The notes: a model not told the origin generated them from the letters alone. A DNA stretch of 14,269 nucleotides from JACNKJ01 sp964440095 (GCA_964440095.1 CAYTPZ010000044.1:1-14269); one strand, 5' to 3'; shown: positions 1 to 7,301, counted from the stretch's first letter. Translations and numbers: made by a program.

Positions 1-2
1 GC

Positions 3-134
3 CAGACCAAGGGATGCCGATCCACCAGCTTCCTGGAAGTGCATCACATTAAATCACGCAGCCGTGGAGGGGACAACCGCGAGGAAAACTTGATCACGCT
101 TTGCGCAAGCTGTCATCGGCATCTGCATGAGTGA
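3..134 (+). CDS. HNH endonuclease, C-terminal fragment (5' end outside window)
   Basis: The open frame entering from the left edge gives 43 residues ending in TGA at 132-134. It contains the classic HNH beta-beta-alpha metal core: LEVHHIKSRSRGGDN (the HH pair carries the catalytic His), then ENLITLC and the zinc-type CxxCH (CASCHRHLHE) at the very end. The visible GC shortly before LEVHH matches the second Cys of the usual upstream CxxxxC zinc knuckle. Proteins of this type usually carry a long N-terminal DUF222-like helical region and end with the HNH domain, exactly as here. The family cleaves DNA with a divalent metal; some members belong to multicopy or mobile ORFs. The substrate is unknown. 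The family assignment of the fragment is secure; the full protein cannot be described. A gene with the matching N-terminus begins at the other end of the window. Confidence 0.88.
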   Translation, partial: QTKGCRSTSFLEVHHIKSRSRGGDNREENLITLCASCHRHLHE

Positions 135-241
135 GACGGCGCTTGCTGAAAAGGCCGGGCTTGGATGACAACGCCGCACGAATCGGTCGGGAAGAACGAG
201 GCAGATTTGCGCCCACAGGAAATCCGGAAGCGCCGAAGTCT

Positions 242-269
242 TTGACCAAGATGTCATGTGTTCCATTAT
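242..269 (+). promoter_or_regulatory. candidate sigma70 promoter for modABC
   Basis: TTGACC (242-247), 16-base spacer, CATTAT (264-269). This is the best -35/-10 pair in the 211-base gap before modA. No terminator for the HNH gene and no recognisable molybdate-responsive ModE palindrome is seen here. Confidence 0.35.
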
Positions 270-345
270 CAACTTTCACGTCTTGTACTTTTACCTTTGG
301 GAGAATTTGGGTACCTTGAATAAGTAGTGAACCGTTGAAACACCT

Positions 346-1128
346 ATGAAGCATCGGATACCTATGCGATTCACATCGTTGTTGTTTCTAACCATCGTTT
401 TACTTGGATGCTCTCCAAGAAAGGATGCCGACCTGCAGCTCTATGCCGCCGCCAGCCTTAGCGACGCGGCCCGTGAGATATGCCAAGTCTGGAACGCCAG
501 CGACTCCTTGCGAGCCACAGTTGTTTTGGCAAGCAGCTCAACCCTGGCCAGGCAAATCAGCCAGGGCGCGCCGGCCAGTGTTTTTCTTTCCGCTAATGCC
601 GAGTGGATGGACTACGCCGAAAAACAGTCGGGCCGTGTGATCCACCGCCGCGACCTGCTCAGCAATCGCCTGGCGCTCATCGTGCCCATGGGAAATCCCA
701 TTCGGCTGGCATCGCTTGAGGATCTATCCGGTCACGCCCTGCAGCGACTGGCCCTCGGCGATACAAGCCATGTACCGGCCGGTATCTATGCCAAGGCCTG
801 GCTCCAAGATGCGGGACTCTGGAATACCGTGAAGGATCGCCTGCTTCCCGCCCAGGATGTGCGCGCTGCCCTTGCCTATGTGGAACGCGGCGAGGCGGAC
901 GCGGGCATCGTCTACGCCAGCGATGCCAAGGCCGCGGGCTTCGAGCCCTTGGCTCTGGACGATCCGCCGCAACACCTGCCCATAGTCTATCCCCTGGCCA
1001 TGCTGGCCAAGCCGGATGGCAGAGACCCCGGTGAGGGTGCACAGCGATTCTACGACTGGTTATCGGGCCCCGAAGCACGAAAAATCTTCGCAAAGCACGG
1101 ATTCATCCCCTTGGGGGCCCAACCTTGA
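346..1128 (+). CDS. modA: ModA, molybdate ABC transporter substrate-binding lipoprotein
   Basis: This 260-residue periplasmic molybdate/tungstate-binding protein captures the oxyanion and delivers it to ModBC. A hydrophobic signal (about residues 8-20) ends in a lipobox with LLGC and Cys22, so it is probably lipid-anchored. ModA hallmarks follow in order: AAASLSD (34-40), ASSSTLARQI (62-71), GAPASVFLSAN (74-84), SHVPAGIYAK (141-150) and GIVYASDA (187-194, with the Tyr that usually contacts the anion). Neither the ATG at 346 nor the in-frame ATG at 364 has a good ribosome-binding site; starting at 364 would leave a 16-residue lipoprotein signal and is equally possible. The stop overlaps the modB start by 4 bases (TTGA), so the two are translationally coupled. 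Length and motifs are normal for the family. Confidence 0.95.
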   Translation: MKHRIPMRFTSLLFLTIVLLGCSPRKDADLQLYAAASLSDAAREICQVWNASDSLRATVVLASSSTLARQISQGAPASVFLSANAEWMDYAEKQSGRVIHRRDLLSNRLALIVPMGNPIRLASLEDLSGHALQRLALGDTSHVPAGIYAKAWLQDAGLWNTVKDRLLPAQDVRAALAYVERGEADAGIVYASDAKAAGFEPLALDDPPQHLPIVYPLAMLAKPDGRDPGEGAQRFYDWLSGPEARKIFAKHGFIPLGAQP

Positions 1129-1808
1129 GCGCCGCCGAGTGGCAAGCCCTAGCCCTGTCCCTCAAGGTGAGCTTGAGCGCGACACTAATCAGCCTGCCCT
1201 TCGGCATTCTCCTGGCGGGCTGGCTGGCCCTGGGCAAGAGTCGCCTCCGTTGGTTGGTGGACGCCATGGTTCAGGTGCCCCTGGTGCTTCCGCCATTGGT
1301 TACCGGCTACCTTTTGCTCATGCTTTTTGGACGACGTGGCCCCTTGGGTGGAATGCTCTCGGCGCTGGGCATTGATATCGCATTCGATTGGAAGGGCGCC
1401 GCCCTGGCCGCGGCCATTGTCAGCTTCCCCCTGCTGGTCCGCGCGGCACGCGCGGGCTTCGAGGCAACGGATCCACGTCTGTCCGAGGCGGCCCGCACCC
1501 TAGGCGCCGGCCCCCGCGACGCCTTCTTCACGGTCACCTTTCCTCAGGCTCGGCGAAGCGTGTTGGCGGGTGTGCTCCTGGCCTTCACGCGGGGCTTCGG
1601 CGAGTTCGGTGCCACCATCGTACTGGCCAGCAACATTCCCGGGAGAACCCAGACCGTCCCCTTGGCCATTTTCAATCAGATTCAGGGGGCCGATGGCGAA
1701 GGCGCAGCCCTGCGCCTTGTGATCATCTGTGTCTTGGTAAGCCTGGTGGCCATGATCGCTGCGCGCCTGCTCGATGGCCGTCCAACGCGGGAGAACGCCG
1801 ATGCTTGA
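1125..1808 (+). CDS. modB: ModB, molybdate ABC transporter permease
   Basis: This 227-residue inner-membrane permease forms the channel of the ModABC transporter as a homodimer. About five to six hydrophobic segments are visible (roughly residues 10-35, 45-70, 88-108, 145-170, 195-215). The cytoplasmic EAA coupling loop, which docks on the ATPase, is at 121-140 (EAARTLGAGPRDAFFTVTFP). The segment FTRGFGEFGATIVLASNIPG (154-173) is typical of ModB. The start is TTG at 1125 inside the TTGA overlap with modA; no ATG lies in frame near the conserved N-terminus. The 3' end overlaps modC by 8 bases. Length is typical of the family. Confidence 0.95.
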   Translation: MSAAEWQALALSLKVSLSATLISLPFGILLAGWLALGKSRLRWLVDAMVQVPLVLPPLVTGYLLLMLFGRRGPLGGMLSALGIDIAFDWKGAALAAAIVSFPLLVRAARAGFEATDPRLSEAARTLGAGPRDAFFTVTFPQARRSVLAGVLLAFTRGFGEFGATIVLASNIPGRTQTVPLAIFNQIQGADGEGAALRLVIICVLVSLVAMIAARLLDGRPTRENADA

Positions 1809-2487
1809 ACTCAAGCTCCAATTCCGGCGCGGATCCTTCAGACTGGACATCCACAGCACACTCGATCAGAGGGTCACCGCCTTCTTCGGACCTTCAGGCT
1901 GCGGTAAAACCACTCTGCTCAATCTCATCTCGGGCCTGGCCCGCCCCGAGAGCGGACACATCCGCCTGGCCGGCGAGACGCTCTTTGACTCGGCAGCCGG
2001 CATCGACCTGCCCCCCGAACGCAGACGTGTGGGCTACCTGTTTCAAGAAGGACGCCTCTTCCCTCATCTGAACGTCAGCGGCAACCTGCGATATGGGCTA
2101 CGGCGCAGCAAGGAAGGAGGGGCACGGCTGGAGGAAGTCGTAGAGGTTTTGGAGCTTCAGAATCTTCTCCAGCGGCGGCCTCAGCAGCTATCCGGTGGGG
2201 AAAATCAGCGGGCCGCCCTGGGTCGCGCCCTGCTGAGAGCACCTCGCCTGCTGCTGCTGGACGAGCCCCTGGCCAGCCTTGATGAAGACCTCAAGGGGCG
2301 CATCCTGCCCTTTCTGGCGCGAACGGTGGGACACTTCGATCTGCCCATGATCTATGTCTCCCACTCCTCCGCCGAGCTGCGATCCCTTGCCGACCATGTA
2401 AAGCTTCTGGAAAACGGAAAAATTGCAGGTGAGGGTGCGCCGGAGGCTCTTTTTCCCGACTCATTGCCCCTTGGCAAGAATTCTTGA
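1801..2487 (+). CDS. modC: ModC, molybdate ABC transporter ATP-binding subunit lacking the Mop domain
   Basis: This ABC ATPase energises molybdate import. Counting from the chosen start: Walker A GPSGCGKTT (30-38), Q-loop FQEGRLFPHL with Gln82, signature LSGGENQRAALGRAL (130-144), Walker B LLLLDEP (150-156), D-loop SLDE and H-loop His188 (YVSHSS). At 228 residues it ends soon after the ATPase fold, whereas many ModC proteins are near 350 residues with a C-terminal Mop/TOBE oxyanion-binding domain; that domain is absent. The start at ATG 1801 is preferred over an in-frame ATG at 1774 because GGGAG lies 7 bases before it and the protein then begins with the usual MLEL strand; it overlaps modB by 8 bases. 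No clear terminator follows, so some read-through toward pckA is possible. Confidence 0.94.
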   Translation: MLELKLQFRRGSFRLDIHSTLDQRVTAFFGPSGCGKTTLLNLISGLARPESGHIRLAGETLFDSAAGIDLPPERRRVGYLFQEGRLFPHLNVSGNLRYGLRRSKEGGARLEEVVEVLELQNLLQRRPQQLSGGENQRAALGRALLRAPRLLLLDEPLASLDEDLKGRILPFLARTVGHFDLPMIYVSHSSAELRSLADHVKLLENGKIAGEGAPEALFPDSLPLGKNS

Positions 2488-2507
2488 GGCATGCCGGCTC
2501 CCCCCTA

Positions 2508-2536
2508 TTGACGCTCTTTCCGGGAAGTCTTAATCT
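2508..2536 (+). promoter_or_regulatory. candidate sigma70 promoter for pckA
   Basis: TTGACG (2508-2513), exact 17-base spacer, TAATCT (2531-2536), in the 132-base gap between modC and pckA. The -35 matches 5 of 6 positions and the -10 three of 6. The leader would be about 75 bases. Confidence 0.45.
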
Positions 2537-2619
2537 GCGACATACTGCGCGTCTCCGGGATGCGCGATGCGGAATGGATCCGCCGCGGAAACCCGGATAA
2601 CAGGGCAAGGAGCGGGACA

Positions 2620-4130
2620 ATGACCACGACATTCCAGGAACGGCTTGAGGCGCTTTTATCGAAGCGAAGCGATATNNNNNNNNNNNNNNNNNNNNNNNNN
2701 NNNNNNNNNNNNNNNNNNNNNNNNNNNNNNNNNNNNNNNNNNNNNNNNNNNNNNNNNNNNNNNNNNNNNNNNNNNCCATGCCCAATGTCTATAAGACCGA
2801 TCGTCTCGTAGGCGCGGACATGCGCTACGCGCTCCCCGTGAATATGGTGAGCAGCCATGCGGTGATCTCGGTATTTGCCGACAACATGTTCCGCCCATGG
2901 TCCGATGAAGTAAAGAGCAAGAGCATCTTCGGTGAGAAGCCCTTCACTCTCATATCCCTGCCCTATCACAAGCTGGACCCGGCCAAGTACAAGGGACGCC
3001 TACGCGAGGATCCCCGTCTGGGACACACCTCCACCATGGTCGTGGCCATGGACTACGATCAGCGCATTGGCGTGGTCTACGGTTCCGCATACTGCGGCAG
3101 CAACAAGAAGCTCATCTTCACGGTCATGAACTACTACCTGCCCGCCGAAGGCATTTTGCCCCTGCACTGCAGCGCCAACGAAGGTTCCAACGGCGACAGC
3201 GCGCTTTTGCTCGGCCTGTCGGGCACCGGTAAGACCACCCTGTCCGCCGATGCCAGCCGCGCTCTGCTGGGCGACGACGAACACGGCTGGGACGAGAACG
3301 GCATCGCCAACTTCGAAAACGGTTGCTATGCCAAGCTCATCGATCTGAATCCCGAGAAAGAGCCGGAAATCTTCAAGGCCTGTTTCGAGAAGCGATCGGT
3401 GGAAGAACACGGTGCGGTCATCGAAAACACAATGATGTGGCCCGACGGCACTTTCGATCTCTACGACGACCGTCTCACGCCCAACAGTCGTGGCAGTTAT
3501 CCGCTGACATTCCTCGACAATATCAAGGAATCGTCCACGGCGGGCCATCCCAAGACCATCCTCTTTCTCACCGCCGACGCCAACGGGGTGATTCCCCCGG
3601 TCTCGAAGCTCGATCGCGAGCAGGCCATGCTCTGGTTCCTCATGGGTTACACCAGCAAGCTGGCCGGCACCGAGACCGGAATTGTGGACCCGGTGAGCGC
3701 TTTCTCGCGCTTCTTCGGCGCGCCTTTCATGCCCCGCAATCCCGATGACTACGCGAACCTACTCGGCCAGAAGATGGACGAGCACGGCACGCAGGTCTTC
3801 CTGGTGAACACGGGCTGGAGCGGCGGCGCCTATGGCGAGGGCTCCCGCATGGACCTGCCCCTGACCCGCGCACTCTGCAACGCGGCCCTGGACGGCAAAC
3901 TCGACGACGTCGAGTACAAGCAGGATCCCGTCTTCAAGGTCCATGTGCCCCAGACCTGTCCCGGAATCGACGACGCCAGCGTGCTGGACCCCAGAAACAC
4001 CTGGAAGGACAAGGATGCCTTCAAGGCCCGCGCCGATAAGCTGGCCGGCGAATTCGCCGCCCACTTCGACAAGGCTTACGGCGGCAAGGGTCTTGATGCG
4101 GCCATCGAGGCTGCCTGTCCGGGCAAGTAA
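2620..4130 (+). CDS. pckA: ATP-dependent phosphoenolpyruvate carboxykinase (interrupted by assembly gap)
   Basis: PckA converts oxaloacetate and ATP to PEP, ADP and CO2, the entry step of gluconeogenesis. The start ATG at 2620 has an AAGGAG site 7 bases upstream and encodes 18 residues before 100 N (2676-2775). The sequence resumes near 2776 in a frame that is not the starting frame if the N count is taken literally, so the gap is a placeholder. Counting residues from the ATG at 2778: LVGADMRYALPV and NMFRP (10-40), MNYYLPAEG, HCSAN (130-134), the kinase P-loop GLSGTGKTT (146-154), metal/ATP motif LLGDDEHGW (163-171), FLTADANGVIPP and LDPRNTW. The missing part should hold the RSPKDK-type substrate arginine region. 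The 450 residues after the gap leave room for roughly 90-110 missing residues compared with the usual 520-540. The next gene follows after 12 bases. Confidence 0.95.
2676..2775. other. 100-N scaffold gap
   Basis: Exactly 100 consecutive N lie inside pckA. The round number and the frame change across it indicate a gap of unknown true length. By comparison with normal ATP-PEPCK length, about 270-330 bases are probably missing. Any reading frame crossing it is artificial. Confidence 0.95.
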
Positions 4131-4142
4131 CGGAGGAGGACG

Positions 4143-4607
4143 ATGATGAAACACACATTGCTGACCCTGCTGGCCCTGAGTGCCTTGTTGCTCGCTGGAT
4201 GCGGCGGCTCGGACGAGGAGGCCAAAGCATCAGCCGAAGGTTCCTGGTCCGGCGGTGTTGAAATGACCATCGCCGAGGCGACGACCTTGGCCGACCTCGG
4301 CAAGGCGCCCGCCGAATACGTGGGCGAAGCCCTGCGCCTGGAGGGCGAAGTGGTCGCCGTCTGCCAGGGTACGGGTTGTTGGGTCGAGCTATCTGATAAA
4401 GATGGCAACAAGTTTTATGCGCGCAGCATGGATGAGAGCATCCTTTTTCCCACCGATTGCATGGGAAAGAAGGCTGTGGTGCAGGGCACGGTGATCGCCA
4501 TTCCCCCCACGGGGCGTGACGATCATGAGGAGGGGAGCGAAGAGGGTGATCATTATTGCCCCGAGCCCACCTATATGCTCAGCATCGAGGCCGCCAAGCT
4601 GCTTTAG
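4143..4607 (+). CDS. small periplasmic lipoprotein, DUF4920-like (OB-fold type)
   Basis: This 154-residue protein has a signal (about 4-17) and lipobox LLAGC with Cys20, followed by a short acidic Ser/Gly linker. The core, residues 55-120, reads as a small beta-barrel: VGEALRLEGEVVAVCQGTGCW, then VELSDKDGNKFYARS and KKAVVQGTVIAI. The VCxxxGCW element with a flanking GxV strand resembles DUF4920-type proteins, whose function is unknown; this assignment is from memory of the pattern. Besides the lipid Cys there are Cys74, Cys79, Cys106 and Cys139, plus an acidic His-containing insertion (about 126-138), so disulfides or metal binding are possible. AGGAGG at 4134-4139 serves ATG 4143 or, with better spacing, ATG 4146. 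It sits 12 bases after pckA, so probably shares its transcript. Confidence 0.82.
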   Translation: MMKHTLLTLLALSALLLAGCGGSDEEAKASAEGSWSGGVEMTIAEATTLADLGKAPAEYVGEALRLEGEVVAVCQGTGCWVELSDKDGNKFYARSMDESILFPTDCMGKKAVVQGTVIAIPPTGRDDHEEGSEEGDHYCPEPTYMLSIEAAKLL

Positions 4608-4624
4608 CGGAATTCCCGGCGGGA

Positions 4625-4653
4625 TTGACGACCGCCTTCCGTGCCACTAGAAT
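4625..4653 (+). promoter_or_regulatory. strong sigma70-like promoter overlapping a terminator
   Basis: TTGACG (4625-4630), 17-base spacer, TAGAAT (4648-4653): 5 of 6 matches in each box and ideal spacing. Transcription would start near 4660, inside the left arm of the hairpin at 4655-4678, and serve the gene at 4711. Confidence 0.6.
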
Positions 4654-4654
4654 G

Positions 4655-4682
4655 GCGCCGGCCTCAAGGGGCCGGCGCTTTT
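4655..4682 (+). terminator. intrinsic terminator of the pckA-lipoprotein unit
   Basis: Perfect 9-bp stem GCGCCGGCC (4655-4663) and GGCCGGCGC (4670-4678), 6-base loop, then TTTT (4679-4682). It lies 48 bases after the lipoprotein stop. RNA started by the overlapping promoter would lack most of the left arm and so would probably escape it. Confidence 0.85.
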
Positions 4683-4710
4683 CATCCCATCGAGAGGCAA
4701 GCGAGACAAG

Positions 4711-5379
4711 ATGCCGAAGAATTTATCGATCATCGTTCTGATGCTTCTGGCCACCACCGCCTTCGGCCAGGAATTGCTCGCTCCCCACTCTCTCAATTCG
4801 GCCTTCACCTTGAGCCATGGTCGGCTCTGGCTGGACAACGAGGAGTATCGCGATTTCTTCAGCGAAGATTTCCTACCATCGTGGACCTTCCGTTACGATC
4901 ACAAGATTTGGAAGGGTCTCCAAATTGGTACGGGCCTGAGCGCCACCGGCAAGAGCCGCTTCGTGGAAGACATCTCACTGGGTTCGGAAGAATATCCAGT
5001 GCGCTACACTTACACTTCGTTCCAGTATCAATGGGAAATTGGGCTGCGCATTCGGCTTCCCCAGGTGAAGCGCCTGAACTTCTTCGGCAGCCTGTCGGCC
5101 GTCTACAGCGGACTCCACGCCGAAACCACCGGCTATTCCCTCGGCTACGACGCAGGTTGGAGCGATTTTATACCCGCCTCGGAAATCCGGCAGAACAGCT
5201 GGGGCACCCGCGCCTCCCTTGGATGCTCCCGCCCCTTCTGGGCCAACGTGGGTATTCTCATTGAAGGCAGCCTGATTCAATTGGAAGACTACGGCGAGCC
5301 CCTGGATGCTCACCCGGCCGCAGGAGCCTGGAACCACTCCGGCATGCGCCTGGATGTGGGATTGATCCAACAGTTTTAG
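4711..5379 (+). CDS. hypothetical outer-membrane beta-barrel-like protein
   Basis: This 222-residue protein has a Sec signal peptide (PKNLSIIVLMLLATTAFG) and probable cleavage before Gln20. I do not recognise a named family. The mature part is rich in alternating aromatic/hydrophobic and polar residues (SWTFRYDHKIWKGLQIGTGL, YTYTSFQYQWEIGLRIRLP, KRLNFFGSLSAVYSG), typical of antiparallel membrane strands. It ends in the strand MRLDVGLIQQF, whose terminal Phe is a classic outer-membrane insertion signal. About eight strands would fit the length. The ribosome-binding site is weak (GAGA 4 bases before the ATG, or GAGAGG 13 bases before). It appears monocistronic, with its own promoter at 4625-4653. 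A porin-like, structural or assembly role cannot be chosen from the sequence. Confidence 0.75.
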   Translation: MPKNLSIIVLMLLATTAFGQELLAPHSLNSAFTLSHGRLWLDNEEYRDFFSEDFLPSWTFRYDHKIWKGLQIGTGLSATGKSRFVEDISLGSEEYPVRYTYTSFQYQWEIGLRIRLPQVKRLNFFGSLSAVYSGLHAETTGYSLGYDAGWSDFIPASEIRQNSWGTRASLGCSRPFWANVGILIEGSLIQLEDYGEPLDAHPAAGAWNHSGMRLDVGLIQQF

Positions 5380-5403
5380 GTCGCTCGCGGCATAACGCTT
5401 ACT

Positions 5404-5429
5404 GCTCACCGCCTACCGCTGACCGCCTG
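5404..5429. repeat. short imperfect ACCGCC/TACCGC repeat
   Basis: Three adjacent imperfect units (CACCGCC, TACCGC, GACCGCC) lie in the gap between the barrel-like gene and the aldehyde dehydrogenase gene. A related CTAACCGCC-type run lies on the minus strand near 8178-8212. They may be low-complexity intergenic filler; no function is evident. Confidence 0.4.
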
Positions 5430-5484
5430 AATTCGGCAGTGACTAATCCACACATGGAGCGCGAGGGAAGGCTGCAAGCGCCTG

Positions 5485-5512
5485 TTGACTTCTTTCCGAG
5501 CCTGCATTTATT
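5485..5512 (+). promoter_or_regulatory. candidate promoter for the aldehyde dehydrogenase gene
   Basis: TTGACT (5485-5490), 16-base spacer, TTTATT (5507-5512). The -35 matches 5 of 6 and the -10 matches 4 of 6. The leader would be about 52 bases and include the hairpin at 5535-5549. Confidence 0.4.
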
Positions 5513-5534
5513 GAAGACTTGAGCAGCTTTTTCC

Positions 5535-5549
5535 CGGTCCTGGGGACCG
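5535..5549 (+). promoter_or_regulatory. leader hairpin just upstream of the ribosome-binding site
   Basis: CGGTCC (5535-5540), loop TGG, GGACCG (5544-5549), a 6-bp GC-rich stem that ends 7 bases before the AAGGAG at 5557-5562. No U-tract follows, so it is not a terminator. It could stabilise the 5' end or be a small protein or RNA binding site; this is inference. Confidence 0.4.
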
Positions 5550-5570
5550 TCGTAACAAGGAGAAGATCCC

Positions 5571-7085
5571 ATGAGTGACTTCCTGAAAACTCTGAAAATC
5601 GAGGATGTGAACTCCGGCGCCAGCACTGATCGCTTCATCGAGAATCCCGGTGGCGGAGAGCTTGAGGTCTACTCCCCCGGCGATGGTTCGAAGATCGCCA
5701 GCGTCATGCAGGCATCGGCCGAGGACTACGAGGCCATCGCGAATTCTTCCGTGGAGGCCTTCAAGGCCTGGCGCACGGTGCCCGCTCCCGAGCGTGGCCA
5801 GGTTGTGCGCACCTTCGCCAATGCTTTCCGCGACTATAAAGACCCCCTCGCCCGCCTGGTGAGCCTGGAAATGGGCAAGATCCTCACCGAGGGCATGGGT
5901 GAAGTGCAGGAAATGATCGACATCGCCGACTTCGCCGTGGGCCTCAGCCGCACTATTGGCGGACCGACCCTCCCCAGCGAGCGACCCGGTCACCGTCTCA
6001 TGGAACAGTGGCAGCCCCTGGGCCCCATCGGAGTGGTCTCGGCCTTTAACTTCCCCGTGGCCGTTTGGGCCTGGAATGCCATGATCGCGGCCGTTTGCGG
6101 CGATCCCACCATCTGGAAGCCCTCGAGCAAAACTCCCCTCACCGCCATCGCCGTGCAGCACATCTGCAACGAGGTCACCGCCACTCACGATCTGCCGCCC
6201 CTGTTCAACCTGGTTGTAGGACGCGGAAGCAGCGTGGGCGAATTGCTCATCAACGACAAGCGCGTGCCGCTGATCAGCGCCACCGGTTCCACTCGCATGG
6301 GCAAACATGTGGGAGAAACCGTGGGCAAGCGCTTGGGTCGCAGCCTGCTGGAACTCGGCGGCAACAACGCCATCATCGTCGACGAAACGGCGAATCTGGA
6401 CATGGCCCTTCGCGCCACGCTCTTCGGCGCTGTGGGCACCGCGGGCCAGCGCTGCACGTCAACGCGCAGGCTCTTCCTCCATGAGTCCATCGCCGATGAA
6501 TTCACGGACAAGCTCGTGAAGGCCTACGGATCGGTCACCATCGGCGATCCCCTGGACGAGTCCACCCTCATGGGTCCGCTCATCGACGAAGATGCCGTGG
6601 TCACCATGATGGACGCCCTCGAAAAGGCCAAGGCTCAGGGCGGCGAAGTGCTCGTGGGCGGCGACCGGATCGATCGTCCCGGCTTCTACGTGGAGCCGAC
6701 CATCGTGAAGGGTCCCCACAGCATGGACATCGTAAAGGATGAAACCTTCGCCCCCGTGCTCTATGTCTTCAGCTATAGCGACCTGGATGAGGCTCTAGAG
6801 CTTCACAACAGTGTGGATCAAGGGCTGAGCAGTGCGATATTCTCGACCAATTTCATGAACACCGAGAAGTTCCTCGGACCCGAGGGAAGCGACTGCGGAA
6901 TCGCCAATGTCAACGCCGGTACAAGCGGCGCGGAGATCGGTGGAGCCTTCGGTGGAGAAAAGGAAACGGGCGGAGGACGCGAGTCCGGCAGCGATTCTTG
7001 GAAAATCTACATGCGCCGCCAGACCAACACTCTGAACTATTCCACGGAAATGCCTCTGGCCCAGGGCGTAAAGTTCGATCTTTAA
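5571..7085 (+). CDS. ALDH7-family aldehyde dehydrogenase (probable aminoadipate-semialdehyde / piperideine-6-carboxylate dehydrogenase)
   Basis: This 504-residue cytosolic NAD(P)-dependent aldehyde dehydrogenase is complete. Motifs in order: FNFP with Asn160, WKPS with Lys183 (cofactor), SATGSTRMG (236-244), ELGGNNA with general base Glu261, and the nucleophile Cys295 in GTAGQRCTSTRRL. The near-C-terminal block EIGGAFGGEKETGGGRESGS followed by WKIYMRR is diagnostic of ALDH7 (antiquitin, bacterial AmaB/Pcd), which oxidises alpha-aminoadipate semialdehyde in lysine catabolism. No other lysine-catabolic gene is nearby, so the physiological substrate is inferred from family only. The ATG at 5571 has AAGGAG 8 bases upstream. 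It is a single-gene unit closed by two terminators. Confidence 0.93.
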   Translation: MSDFLKTLKIEDVNSGASTDRFIENPGGGELEVYSPGDGSKIASVMQASAEDYEAIANSSVEAFKAWRTVPAPERGQVVRTFANAFRDYKDPLARLVSLEMGKILTEGMGEVQEMIDIADFAVGLSRTIGGPTLPSERPGHRLMEQWQPLGPIGVVSAFNFPVAVWAWNAMIAAVCGDPTIWKPSSKTPLTAIAVQHICNEVTATHDLPPLFNLVVGRGSSVGELLINDKRVPLISATGSTRMGKHVGETVGKRLGRSLLELGGNNAIIVDETANLDMALRATLFGAVGTAGQRCTSTRRLFLHESIADEFTDKLVKAYGSVTIGDPLDESTLMGPLIDEDAVVTMMDALEKAKAQGGEVLVGGDRIDRPGFYVEPTIVKGPHSMDIVKDETFAPVLYVFSYSDLDEALELHNSVDQGLSSAIFSTNFMNTEKFLGPEGSDCGIANVNAGTSGAEIGGAFGGEKETGGGRESGSDSWKIYMRRQTNTLNYSTEMPLAQGVKFDL

Positions 7086-7109
7086 AGAACTTAACCGTAA
7101 GTTTTTAAA

Positions 7110-7139
7110 GAGCGAAACCTCCGAGTTTCGCTCCTTTTT
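7110..7139 (+). terminator. intrinsic terminator 1 after aldehyde dehydrogenase
   Basis: GAGCGAAAC (7110-7118), loop CTCCGA, GTTTCGCTC (7125-7133), then C and TTTTT to 7139. A perfect 9-bp stem 24 bases after the stop codon. Confidence 0.9.
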
Positions 7140-7160
7140 GTGAAGTATATCAGCCTGCGG

Positions 7161-7190
7161 AAGGAGCGGCCCCCAGGGTCGCTCCTTTTT
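7161..7190 (+). terminator. intrinsic terminator 2 (tandem backup)
   Basis: AAGGAGCGGCCC (7161-7172), loop CCA, GGGTCGCTCCTT (7176-7187), with one G-T pair and TTTTT at 7186-7190. Its last 12 bases, TCGCTCCTTTTT, are identical to those of terminator 1. Confidence 0.88.
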
Positions 7191-7261
7191 CTATCCTGCT
7201 TAGTATTCCATCCTCCGCTATATCAGACTCAGGAAGTTTCATTTCTCGCTTAAGTTCAAAC

Positions 7262-7291
7262 TTGAAAAGCCGATGAGTCGTATGGTAGAAT
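7262..7291 (+). promoter_or_regulatory. sigma70-like promoter of the secreted Cys-rich protein gene
   Basis: TTGAAA (7262-7267), 18-base spacer, TAGAAT (7286-7291), 5 of 6 in each box. The -35 is the right half of an inverted repeat TTCAA-AC-TTGAA (7256-7267), which could be an operator. Start predicted near 7298. Confidence 0.6.
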
Positions 7292-7301
7292 CTGTACCAC
7301 C

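Noticed and set aside
131..345. Short frames on both strands between the HNH fragment and modA
   Set aside because: No ribosome-binding site, no recognisable motif and no codon bias; treated as intergenic with a promoter.
2291..2985. Open frames crossing the N-run on either strand
   Set aside because: They consist partly of unknown residues and exist only because N codons do not create stops.
5549..5560. Twelve-base match to the conserved 3' end of 16S rRNA (GTCGTAACAAGG)
   Set aside because: The match stops after 12 bases on both sides and merges into the ribosome-binding site of the aldehyde dehydrogenase gene; no rRNA is present.
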